From an uncultured Campylobacter sp. (GTDB lineage: Bacteria > Campylobacterota > Campylobacteria > Campylobacterales > Campylobacteraceae): 7,137 bases of DNA. The position numbers and the translations under genes were made by a program. The DNA lies in NCBI RefSeq assembly GCF_938018035.1, contig NZ_CALIJF010000120.1, forward strand, positions 1-7,137, written 5' to 3'. A model generated the notes under the pieces. It was given only the letters and a program-made list of their open reading frames with translations, was not told the origin of the DNA and ran no database searches. Each line of letters starts with the position of its first letter. Position 1 is the stretch's first letter. This document shows, one piece after another, positions 1 to 7,058 of this stretch.

Positions 1-342
1 CTAAACAGCGCCCATACGCGCTTTGTTCATTTGACTAATAGGAGTATCAACTACGTCAATAAAGGCAAAATCACAAAATCTATAAAATTTGATGAAATAT
101 CGCTCATAAAGCTCACCGCCACGCCGCTATTCGGACATATCGTGCCCGCTAGAAATTCCATCGGCATTGTGCTTTCGTTCATCGTAATAGCCGTCGCATT
201 CGCCGGATTTTTACAGAACCTTAGAGGATTTATAATTTTTATTATGAGCGAAACGGACTTTGAAAGGGTTTGCTATTGTCTCTTAAATTATCGACATATT
301 AGCCCGTCAAAATTCCAAAAGCAGTTTGTGATATTTCAATGA
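1..342 (+). other. Doubtful open frame at left edge, coding status unclear
   Basis: The frame is open from the first base to a TGA at 340-342, so it could be the tail of a gene that starts outside the window, or begin at a TTG at 31 (103 residues). No ribosome binding site precedes that TTG. The product would have one hydrophobic stretch (about residues 44-62 from the TTG) and no motif I recognise. The opposite strand is also open over 51-272 and contains a possible 43-codon ORF (ATG at 180-182, stop at 51-53) whose codons look at least as natural. Both frames cannot be real. It may be non-coding, a gene remnant, or a partial gene; I assign no function. Confidence 0.2.
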
Positions 343-376
343 AAGAGCCTATTAAGCGATATCGGCGTTAAAATTT

Positions 377-397
377 AAAAAGCCGTTTCGGCTCCTT
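377..397 (-). terminator. Candidate intrinsic terminator downstream of the receptor gene
   Basis: Read on the minus strand, AAGGAGCCG, loop AAA, then CGGCTTTTT. The core is five Watson-Crick pairs (AGCCG/CGGCT), extended by two G-U and two A-U pairs, and it runs into five U. It lies about 165 bases past the receptor stop codon. The U tract is only on the minus-strand side, so it fits the receptor transcript and not a plus-strand gene. The short GC stem makes its efficiency uncertain. Confidence 0.45.
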
Positions 398-510
398 AAA
401 TTGGTTGCAACTTAAATTTGGACGCAAATTTAATAATTTCGCGTGCGTTAAAATTTTATGGTTTTGCGGCATACAGCGGGAATTTAAAGGCATGGAATTT
501 GAAATTTCAC

Positions 511-550
511 GAAATTTTGCGGAGCCGCGAAATTTCAAAAGCTCCGCAAA
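511..550 (-). terminator. Overlapping hairpins just after the receptor stop codon
   Basis: Inverted repeat TTTGCGGAGC (516-525) and GCTCCGCAAA (541-550) is a perfect 10-bp stem with a 15-base loop, beginning 11 bases after the receptor stop. A second stem, 511-521 with 526-536, reuses part of the same bases (one A-C mismatch on the minus strand), so the two cannot form together. The U run after the stem on the minus strand is short (UUU). It may act as a weak terminator or as a 3' end protecting structure. Confidence 0.45.
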
Positions 551-561
551 TTTAGCTTACG

Positions 562-3288
562 CTACCACCGAATGCCCGCTTCCAGCCAAAACTGCCTGCC
601 CGCCTCATAGACCAGATCGAGCGAGGTATCGCTGCTAAGCCTTGCTTTGTTGCGCTTATTTAGGACGTTGTAGATGTCTAAATTCGTAAAAAATTCCACC
701 TCGCCCGCCATCTTCTTAGCGTATCCGATGCGCGCATCCCAGCTGTAGCTTTTGCCGAGATTGACCTTTTCGTATTTGTCGTATCTGGCAGGATACTTGC
801 CCGCAGGCGTCTTGCCCGTGCGGGCGATCGCTTCTTGCGAGCCTTTAAACGAGAGGAAGTTATTTACGCTGATGCCGTAGCTTGGAATTTTAGTGATAAT
901 ATTTAGGCTCGCAGTCCAAGGCCTGGCGTAGTCCTGCGCCGGAAGCTCCGATAGCCTCATCAGCTTACCGTCGTATTCGATGATCTTTTCATCTTCGAGC
1001 GTTTCTCTATCAAGCGATATGTCATAAAGGGTGTTGTTCGTTTTCATCTTGATGTGCTCAAAGCCCAGCTCAAAGCCATTTAGCGTACCGAAGGCCTCAT
1101 AATCATCGATCGTTTTAACGCCGAAGGTTAAAATTTTATTTTCGCTTCTGCCGTCATTAGTAAAGGTTTGATAGTTGTTTTGGTAGTTCGGATTCGGCGC
1201 TAGACCTAGATCTCTTCGCGTAGATTTGATGATCTGATCCCTGCCCTTGCGGCTTACATATTTGCCGAAAAACTCAAAATTCCCAAGCTTTTGCTTTGCC
1301 CCAAATACCAGCTCATCCTCATAAGGTACCTTTAGCTCGTTAAATTTAGTTAGAGACGGGTCTTTTGGCAGTTGCGTCCAGTTTTGCGTATAGGCATTGC
1401 GCGGGCGCGTGTAGGTAGTGGCGAGCCCCTCTCGACCTTCTCTTAATTTATAGGTAAAGAGATTGCGCCCGTAGTAGCGGTTTGCGCCGAAGCTAAGAAT
1501 CGAATCGCCGTCGCCGAAAATATCGTAGTAGCTGTTAAATCTCGGTGCCGCAGTCGTTTGCTTCATATAATCGTCCCTATTTAATCTTACGCCCGGTCGC
1601 AAGGTAAGATCACCGATTTTTATCTCATCCTCCAGATAAACCGCCAAGCTCTTCATATCTACCTTAGTATTGCCCTTGTAATAGCTTTTTCGCGTAAAAA
1701 ACTGACCGCTTCTACCGAGCCTCGCAAAAGAATCGTCTATCGAGCAGAGCTCGTCATTCGGATCGCAAGCATTTACACCCGCAGGTAGCGGTGATATTCC
1801 GCCAGCGGTCATAAACTCTTTTTTTACGTTAAATTTAGCCTCTTGCTTTTTAAACTCAAAGCCTGTGATAAATCTATGCTTGCTGCCGCCGAGATCAAAT
1901 TCGTTAAACTCCAGATCCGCGTTGTATGAAAGGCTCTTTTGAGTCTGATCAAGATCCCCAAAGCCGCCCTCTATCGCTGCGGCAGATAAAAATTTACTGC
2001 CCCAATTCTTTACGTTTGAGTATTGCCAAGCCCTGTAATATTCATTCTCTGCATCGCGCGAACTCTCCAGCTTGCTGTAGGATAAAATTTGATTAAATCT
2101 AGCAAAATCGCCATCGTAGTCGGTTTTAAGCGCTAAATTTAAACCGCCCGATTTCATATCGGCGTAGGAGTCTTTGACGTGGTCGTTAAACATCTTGTTT
2201 CGCTCGGGCGCGTAGGTTACGCTCGGCGTGATAGTTAAGCGGTCGCTTGCATACCAAAGCGCTTTTAGGAAATAGTTGTCTATATTTCGCCTCTGAACTC
2301 GCTCGGTGATGGTCGTATCTGCGTTGTATCTTCTGTCGTAGGCTTTGAGCGGAATTTTACTTCTAGTATTTGTGTAGCCGAACATCAAACCCAGATCTTC
2401 GGTAACGGTGCCCTCTAAATTTAACCTCGTGATCCACTTATCAAATCTCGGCTGATTTAGTGGCGTAGCGGAGTTTTCAAAGCTCTGTTCATCGCCGTAG
2501 ATATGGTATCTAGTCCAACTATCTTCGGTGTGCTGCATCGAAAACTTGCCGTGAAAGCCCGCACGCGGATCTCGCGTCTTAGCCTCTACCACGCCGCCGG
2601 TAAATCCGCCGTATTTGGCGGAGACGCCGCTATCGTGCACCTCGACGCTCCGTAAAAAATCGCTATCGATCGCCATACCTTGCGAGACGGAATTCATCGT
2701 ATCAAACGCCGAAAAGCGCGTAGGATTGCCGCCGGGGTTTCTAGCGGGATCGAGATCATTATTCATATTCGCGCCGTCAAGCATAAAGTTGTTTTGCCAA
2801 TACTTCGCGCCGTTGATACTGATATTTGCGGGGCTGATCTCGCCTAGCGTCGTGCTCTGGCGGTTTGTGGAGCTGAATTGCACATTTGGATTGGTACGCA
2901 AAAGCTGCACGAAGTCGCCGTTGCCGCTAGGCATCGACTCGATCATCGTCCTGCTTATTTTTTGCGTACCGCCATAGCTATCGCCGACGCTCGTCAGGCT
3001 CGAGTCGATGTTACCGACGACGACTATTTCGGGGAATTTATAACTATTTGTCATCGCAGCCGAGCTTCGTACCTCCGAACTCTCTTTGGTAGCAACGCTT
3101 CTGGTTGCGTTATTTTCAGACGAATCCTGCGCGACGCTTAGGCCGCAAAGACACGCCGCGACTATTAAGGAGCGTGCAAGCCCCCCCCCGCAGCGATTTT
3201 GAGTGGATTTCTCGCCTTTTACGGAAGCGGAATAATTGCGGCCTGCGCCGCTTTTACATGGCTTACAGGCCCAAAAATCGACAATCAT
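562..3288 (-). CDS. TonB-dependent outer-membrane receptor, phase-variable
   Basis: Outer-membrane receptor of 908 residues, expected to import a ligand using TonB energy. The start at 3288 follows AAAGGAG by five bases and is the only well-placed start. Residues 1-38 are an unusually long, basic leader; the signal core follows (about 40-50) with likely cleavage after Ala53 (SVA-Q). A TonB box PEIVVVG lies at 86-92. The plug domain covers roughly 95-240 and ends in the YGGFTGGVVEAKTRDP region. The rest is a 22-strand type barrel rich in alternating aromatic strands, ending in Trp908, as usual for barrel insertion. Cys508 and Cys515 could form a disulfide in an outer loop. Codons 34-36 are a run of nine G, open in this copy. 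The upstream neighbour is an M16 protease, which suggests a protein ligand, perhaps iron-bearing (inference from the Fus system). The family is certain; the ligand is unknown. Confidence 0.95.
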   Translation of the reverse strand: MIVDFWACKPCKSGAGRNYSASVKGEKSTQNRCGGGLARSLIVAACLCGLSVAQDSSENNATRSVATKESSEVRSSAAMTNSYKFPEIVVVGNIDSSLTSVGDSYGGTQKISRTMIESMPSGNGDFVQLLRTNPNVQFSSTNRQSTTLGEISPANISINGAKYWQNNFMLDGANMNNDLDPARNPGGNPTRFSAFDTMNSVSQGMAIDSDFLRSVEVHDSGVSAKYGGFTGGVVEAKTRDPRAGFHGKFSMQHTEDSWTRYHIYGDEQSFENSATPLNQPRFDKWITRLNLEGTVTEDLGLMFGYTNTRSKIPLKAYDRRYNADTTITERVQRRNIDNYFLKALWYASDRLTITPSVTYAPERNKMFNDHVKDSYADMKSGGLNLALKTDYDGDFARFNQILSYSKLESSRDAENEYYRAWQYSNVKNWGSKFLSAAAIEGGFGDLDQTQKSLSYNADLEFNEFDLGGSKHRFITGFEFKKQEAKFNVKKEFMTAGGISPLPAGVNACDPNDELCSIDDSFARLGRSGQFFTRKSYYKGNTKVDMKSLAVYLEDEIKIGDLTLRPGVRLNRDDYMKQTTAAPRFNSYYDIFGDGDSILSFGANRYYGRNLFTYKLREGREGLATTYTRPRNAYTQNWTQLPKDPSLTKFNELKVPYEDELVFGAKQKLGNFEFFGKYVSRKGRDQIIKSTRRDLGLAPNPNYQNNYQTFTNDGRSENKILTFGVKTIDDYEAFGTLNGFELGFEHIKMKTNNTLYDISLDRETLEDEKIIEYDGKLMRLSELPAQDYARPWTASLNIITKIPSYGISVNNFLSFKGSQEAIARTGKTPAGKYPARYDKYEKVNLGKSYSWDARIGYAKKMAGEVEFFTNLDIYNVLNKRNKARLSSDTSLDLVYEAGRQFWLEAGIRW
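3181..3189 (-). repeat. Poly-G tract (G9) in receptor codons 34-36, phase switch
   Basis: Nine C on the plus strand read as nine G in the receptor (three GGG glycine codons). At G9 the signal peptide and the whole receptor are in frame. With one G lost, the frame meets TAA at 3165-3167; with one gained, it meets TGA at 3116-3118. The next in-frame ATG is Met79, past the signal peptide. Runs of eight or more G are known hypermutable contingency tracts in Campylobacter surface genes. Variation at this tract is inferred, not observed. Confidence 0.85.
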
Positions 3289-3293
3289 TTTTT

Positions 3294-3300
3294 CTCCTTT
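3294..3300 (-). promoter_or_regulatory. Ribosome binding site of the receptor gene
   Basis: AAAGGAG on the minus strand, separated from the ATG at 3288 by five A. It is a strong Shine-Dalgarno match and decides the start: translation must begin upstream of the poly-G tract. The other two frames between this site and the tract contain early stop codons and no competing ATG with its own site. Confidence 0.85.
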
Positions 3301-3363
3301 TTTTGAAAATAAAAATTAAGACTGAGGAAATTTAGCCAATAATATTTTAAATTTCAATAAAAG

Positions 3364-3378
3364 TGATAACAATTATAC
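3364..3378. promoter_or_regulatory. Fur-like operator overlapping the receptor -10 box
   Basis: TGATAACAATTATAC (plus strand) matches the 7-1-7 Fur consensus TGATAATnATTATCA at 11 of 14 defined positions. It covers the -10 box of the likely receptor promoter, where bound Fur would block polymerase. Iron uptake receptors of Campylobacter are commonly Fur-repressed, and the position is what such control needs. An AT-rich background makes chance matches possible, so this is a candidate. Confidence 0.5.
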
Positions 3379-3402
3379 GACTTATGTAAACAATAGAAAA
3401 AA
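3372..3402 (-). promoter_or_regulatory. Likely sigma-70 promoter of the receptor gene
   Basis: On the minus strand a perfect TATAAT at 3377-3372 lies 83 bases before the receptor start codon, giving a leader of about 75-80 bases. Upstream, at 3397-3402, is a run of six T instead of a TTGACA box, in line with the T-rich, poorly conserved -35 region of Campylobacter promoters. No other equally good -10 is seen in the gap between the two genes. Confidence 0.55.
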
Positions 3403-3555
3403 TGTAACAAAATAGCGGTATATCGGCGAGATAAATCTATTCCAAAATAAAATTTATCTAAAATCTATGCGCAGCACAGATGGGTTTAATTGAGCTTTAT
3501 TCTTGAGTTCGTTTTTAAACTGCATAAATTTACGAAGCCGAAATTTGCCGTGCAA

Positions 3556-3595
3556 GCTCCGTTAAATTTAAACTCGCCGAGTAAATTTAACGAGC
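3556..3595 (-). terminator. Second hairpin after the protease gene
   Basis: CGTTAAATTTA (3560-3570) and TAAATTTAACG (3582-3592) are a perfect 11-bp inverted repeat. The stem extends outward by GCT/AGC past a one-base bulge, and CTC/GAG can pair inside the loop. It lies about 25 bases past the protease stop. Only two U follow on the minus strand, so it is a poor classical terminator and may instead shield the transcript end or bind a protein. Confidence 0.4.
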
Positions 3596-3601
3596 AAAAT
3601 T

Positions 3602-3638
3602 TAAATGCGCCGAGCCCGCTAAAATTTCGGCGCATTTA
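3602..3638 (-). terminator. Hairpin spanning the protease stop codon
   Basis: TAAATGCGCCGA (3602-3613) and TCGGCGCATTTA (3627-3638) form a perfect 12-bp stem with a 13-base loop that contains the TAG stop of the protease gene. One arm encodes the last residues (around Ile-Asn-Ala-Pro) and the other lies just downstream, followed by AAATTTT. It is the strongest hairpin of the gap and a plausible terminator separating the protease message from the receptor, although the U run is only four. Confidence 0.5.
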
Positions 3639-6360
3639 TCCTCACCGTCTCATCGGTGTCAAAAATATATGTCTGCGCCGCCTCCGCGATATCCTTGGGC
3701 GAGATGGAATTTACGATCGTTTCAAAGGTCTTAAAATCGGCGATCTCCTCATTCCAAAGCGCGTATTTTACGAGCGCGTCGTTCCAAAACTCAGGGCTTT
3801 CGCGAGCGGTACGCGCCGTGATAATCTGGGATTTTTTAAAATTTTCAAGATGCCGCGCTACGTCCGATCCGCCGCCTGCGATTTCTGCAAAAATTTCTCT
3901 AATTGCGGATAAAATTTGATCCGTATTTTGCGGCGCGCAGGAAAACGAAATATGAAGGCTCGAGTGCCCGTACGGGATGCGGCTTAGGCTCGAAGCGACC
4001 GAAAAGCCGTAAGTACGCCCCTCGTCCTCTCTGATGCGCTCTCTAAGTGCTTCCTGAAGCACCGAAGCTAGGGCTGAAATTTTAATTGCATTTTCAAGCG
4101 AGTATGGAGCGGATCTGTTTATCGCGGTAAGCGCGACGTCGCTTCTAGGGGAGTTTTGATAGTTGCGCATAAAAACGTGCCGTCCGCTTAAGCTGCGGAT
4201 GCCGTCATCTTTAAAATCCTCGCGTTCGCCGCGAACAGGCAGGTTCGCCAGATATTTTTTTATGAGGGCTTCGGCGTCTTTTAACTCAAAATCGCCGCTA
4301 AGTACGAAAGTGTAGGATGCGGCGTTGCTAAATTTATCATAGACGATCTTTTTTAACTCTTCCGCGTTAAGAGCTTTGATCTGCGCAGCGCTTAGAGGGC
4401 GCATTCGCGCATTGCCGCCGTAAAAAAACTCGCTAAATTCCCTGCTAAATTTGTATCCGGGCAATTTCTCGTTTCGCGCAAGCTCGTCGAGCGATTTGAT
4501 CTTTAAATTTTGCAGTGCTTTCTCGTCCATGCGCGGAGAGCTAAGCTCTAAGTTTATCGCTTCCAGCAGCCATTGTAGATCCTGCGAGCCGCAGCTTCCG
4601 TAAAATCCGTGAGAGAATGCGGAGATATTTTTGCGGTAATTCACCTGCCGCCCGCTTAAAATTTGCGAAATTTCATAATTGTTAAACTCGCCTGCGCCGC
4701 TTTCGTTTGAAAGCATCGCGGCAAAACTGCCAAGCCCGGGATGCGCCAGATTGGACATTCCTCCCCTGCTTACCGCGGCAAACGAGATGAAATCCTTGCG
4801 CGTCTTAAGTGGCTTTAAGATCACGGTTGCGTTATTTTCAAGCAGGTAGGTATAAAATTTAAATCGCGGCTCAAAACTCTTGCTTAAAATTTTGCCCTCA
4901 GGCAGGTTTTTAGAAACCAAGCTACCCGGCAGCTTTTTATGCGCGGCATGCGTATTTATCGCCCTGGCGCCATCCTGCAACTTCTTAAATTTGGTCTCAT
5001 CCAGATTGTATCCGGAGCCGCTAAATACGCTTGCGTGCACCTCGCTTAGATCCGTCAGGCGCCTAAATTCTAAATTTAGCTCCTCTAGGCTGATCTCGCG
5101 CAGCAGTTTTACCTCCAAATCTCTCTGTTTTGCGGCGCTAGGCAGAGCGGCTCCTGATTTTACGGCATGAAGAATCTCTCTTGAAAAAAACGCGGAATTT
5201 GCGCTTTTTCTGCGCTCGAAGGCGCTGTGCCGCGAGCTGATCAAAGCATCCTTCGCAAGGGCGAAATCGCGCGCATCAAAGCCGCTATCTCGCAAGCCTT
5301 TGATTAGCCCGAGCGCCTGCGAGATCGCGCCGTCAAAATCTCCGCCCAAAACGGCGACGTCGAAGTTATAGATCGTTTTTTGAAACTGCAAATTCGATCT
5401 GGAAAAATTAACGCGCAGCAGCGCACCTTCGCTAGCCTTCGCTCGCTCGTAAATCGTAGAAATAAGGCTTGAGATAAGCTCGCTTTTTAAAATTTTCCTC
5501 GCATTCGCCTCGCTGCTTGGGGGCGCAAATTCCTCCCAAAACGAAATTTTGACTGAATTTAGCGACGTTTCGTTCGTATCGTAATTGTAAATTTTCAAAC
5601 CCTGTCTCGGCGGAATGCCCATATCCGGACGGGCGTAGGAGTTTGTATTTTTAAGAGGCGAAAAATTTTGCTCTAGTAGTTTTAAAATTTTATCCCTTTT
5701 AAAATCGCCCACGGCTATAAATTTCATAGACCTGGGCTGGTAAATTTTTTGATAAAGCTCCTTGATTCGCTGCGCGCTTACGGATTTTACGACTGCCATA
5801 TCGCCGATCGGCGCACGATCAAAATACGCGCTGCCGCCGTAAAGCTCCTCATCCATCCGCTCGTAAAGCCTCGCGATCGGCGTATCGCGACTGCGCGCCT
5901 CCTCGATTATGACGCCTCTTTCTTTTACGAGCTCGAGCGGATTAAACTCCACTCCGTCCGCAATCGAAGCAAAAATTTTAAAAACGTCCTTTAAATTTTC
6001 TTCGCTAACGGCAATGTTAAGCGTGTAGATCGTGCTGTCGTAGCCCGTCTGCGCATTTACGTCGGCGCCGAATTTCACGCCCAGGCTCTGCAGCTTTTTG
6101 ATAAGCTCGTTTTTGCTAAAATCGCGGCTTCCGTTAAAGGACATATGCTCGATGAAGTGTACAAGCCCACGCTCATTAGGACCCTCATCGATCGAGCCCG
6201 CATCCACGATGAGATAAAAAACGGCGGAATTTTTAGGCACGGAATTTTCTAAAATATAGTATCTAAGCCCGTTTGGCAGCGATCCTCGCAGGACGGCTTC
6301 GTCCCACTCAAGCGCAAAAGCCCCTGCACAAAGCAGTAAAAATAGTAAAATTTTTCGCAT
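3619..6360 (-). CDS. Periplasmic M16 zinc protease, PqqL/FusC type
   Basis: Secreted zinc metalloprotease of 913 residues, the length of double-repeat M16 enzymes such as E. coli PqqL (about 930), not of the 400-450 residue forms also found in epsilonproteobacteria. The start at 6360 follows AAAGGG by five bases. A signal peptide ends in AFA at 15-17 (LLLLC lacks a lipobox, so it should be soluble in the periplasm). The inverted zinc motif HFIEH is at 68-72 (His68, His72 ligands, Glu71 catalytic); the third ligand should be a Glu of ERGVIIEE, 147-154, most likely Glu147. The second half repeats the M16 fold without zinc ligands and carries the Arg777...Tyr784 pair of substrate binding (REDEGRTYGF). 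The neighbouring TonB receptor suggests that it cuts an imported protein, as FusC cuts ferredoxin; this role is inferred. No Fur-like site is seen upstream. Confidence 0.93.
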   Translation of the reverse strand: MRKILLFLLLCAGAFALEWDEAVLRGSLPNGLRYYILENSVPKNSAVFYLIVDAGSIDEGPNERGLVHFIEHMSFNGSRDFSKNELIKKLQSLGVKFGADVNAQTGYDSTIYTLNIAVSEENLKDVFKIFASIADGVEFNPLELVKERGVIIEEARSRDTPIARLYERMDEELYGGSAYFDRAPIGDMAVVKSVSAQRIKELYQKIYQPRSMKFIAVGDFKRDKILKLLEQNFSPLKNTNSYARPDMGIPPRQGLKIYNYDTNETSLNSVKISFWEEFAPPSSEANARKILKSELISSLISTIYERAKASEGALLRVNFSRSNLQFQKTIYNFDVAVLGGDFDGAISQALGLIKGLRDSGFDARDFALAKDALISSRHSAFERRKSANSAFFSREILHAVKSGAALPSAAKQRDLEVKLLREISLEELNLEFRRLTDLSEVHASVFSGSGYNLDETKFKKLQDGARAINTHAAHKKLPGSLVSKNLPEGKILSKSFEPRFKFYTYLLENNATVILKPLKTRKDFISFAAVSRGGMSNLAHPGLGSFAAMLSNESGAGEFNNYEISQILSGRQVNYRKNISAFSHGFYGSCGSQDLQWLLEAINLELSSPRMDEKALQNLKIKSLDELARNEKLPGYKFSREFSEFFYGGNARMRPLSAAQIKALNAEELKKIVYDKFSNAASYTFVLSGDFELKDAEALIKKYLANLPVRGEREDFKDDGIRSLSGRHVFMRNYQNSPRSDVALTAINRSAPYSLENAIKISALASVLQEALRERIREDEGRTYGFSVASSLSRIPYGHSSLHISFSCAPQNTDQILSAIREIFAEIAGGGSDVARHLENFKKSQIITARTARESPEFWNDALVKYALWNEEIADFKTFETIVNSISPKDIAEAAQTYIFDTDETVRINAPKF

Positions 6361-6770
6361 TTAAGCCCTTTATTTTCTAGTAAAATTCGCTCGCAGATAT
6401 TTTTGCAGACTCTTCTCTTTCGGCTTATCAAGCTGCTGGTCTGCGCCATTCTGCGCTATTTTTTAGATTTGCTCGCCCCGATTGCTAGCCTGTGATATCT
6501 CAGGTTCGCCTACTTTTAAGCCGCCTGTTCGCTGCGCTAGTCCCGCTCTGTTTCACGAGCGTATCGATTCTAGGCTTGCGCTACGCGGCTTCTCTCATTT
6601 ATTTTATCGCTCAGAGGTACGCAGGCGCATTTGATCTTTATCTACGATCTGCGCGGCGACACGGCGGCACGCCCGCGCAAGATAAATTTTGAAATTTACT
6701 TGCACCCAGTCTAAATTTAAAAAGCGCGAGTCGGTAAATTTTAAAATTTATGTCTGGCATAGCAGCTAGT

Positions 6771-6816
6771 GGCTTTGAAATTTCATAGCTAAATTTCGCA
6801 ATTATCTTTCAAAGTC
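6771..6816 (+). terminator. Weak stem-loop in the intergenic region
   Basis: GGCTTTGAAA (6771-6780) pairs with TTTCAAAGTC (6807-6816), ten pairs including one G-U, around a 26-base AT-rich loop, followed on the plus strand by GCTTTTATT. It resembles a terminator in the plus direction, yet no plus-strand gene precedes it. It could be a leftover of a decayed gene or a chance repeat in AT-rich DNA. Confidence 0.2.
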
Positions 6817-6895
6817 GCTTTTATTGCAAAACAGACGAACCATTTAAATTTTACATCGCCCTATTCTCATTACGCGCTGTTTTAGCACGGATTGA

Positions 6896-7018
6896 TCAAA
6901 CAAGCCATTGACGCACAATCTTGGCTTCTTCGCCGTATGACGTTTTGGTGCTCCGCTTATAAACGCGCCGCCCTAAACTGCCGTTTGCTACAGGATAAAA
7001 TTTTAGCCTAAAGAGCAT
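6896..7018 (-). CDS. Possible small basic protein, 40 residues, unknown function
   Basis: ATG at 7018 to TGA at 6896 gives a 40-residue product rich in Lys and Arg (around RRVYKRSTKTSYGEEAKIVR) with no membrane segment or signal peptide. I do not recognise it. A promoter-like pair lies just upstream, but the predicted transcript start is only a few bases before the ATG and there is no Shine-Dalgarno sequence, so translation would have to be leaderless. It sits between the tRNA and the protease on the same strand as both. Its codons look fairly natural, but at this length an open frame is easily due to chance. Confidence 0.2.
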   Translation of the reverse strand: MLFRLKFYPVANGSLGRRVYKRSTKTSYGEEAKIVRQWLV

Positions 7019-7030
7019 TAAATGAAAATT

Positions 7031-7058
7031 AGTATAAATAAAATGTGAATTTTTTGAA
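7031..7058 (-). promoter_or_regulatory. Promoter-like pair downstream of the tRNA
   Basis: Minus strand TTCAAA (7058-7053) and TATACT (7036-7031) with a 16-base spacer. The -10 matches TATAAT at five of six positions and the -35 matches TTGACA at four. It would read toward the small ORF and the intergenic region. In such AT-rich sequence the match may be accidental. Confidence 0.3.

Noticed and set aside
405..638. Plus-strand frame of 77 codons running into the receptor 3' end
   Set aside because: It crosses the receptor hairpins and the conserved C-terminal strand of the receptor on the other strand; no supporting start signal.
2615..3141. Plus-strand frames opposite the receptor N-terminal half
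   Set aside because: They are antisense to the conserved plug domain and have no recognisable product.
3490..3912. Plus-strand open frame of 140 codons
   Set aside because: It lies antisense to the protease 3' end and the hairpin region, has no ribosome binding site, and gives a composition typical of a reverse-frame artefact. The minus-strand protease is unambiguous here.
4880..5170. Plus-strand frame of 96 codons opposite the protease
   Set aside because: Shadow of the minus-strand M16 coding sequence; low complexity Ser/Leu-rich product.
6310..6360. Protease as a lipoprotein (Cys11 in the leader)
   Set aside because: The residues before Cys11 are all leucine, so the lipobox lacks the small residue at -1; the AFA cleavage site at 15-17 fits signal peptidase I better.
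6492..6692. Plus-strand GTG-start frame of 66 codons with hydrophobic part
   Set aside because: No ribosome binding site, no motif, and a short length easily reached by chance.
6735..6750. Perfect 16-base palindrome TAAATTTTAAAATTTA as a regulator site
   Set aside because: It is built from the AAATTT word that is abundant all over this genome type, and no promoter is seen beside it.
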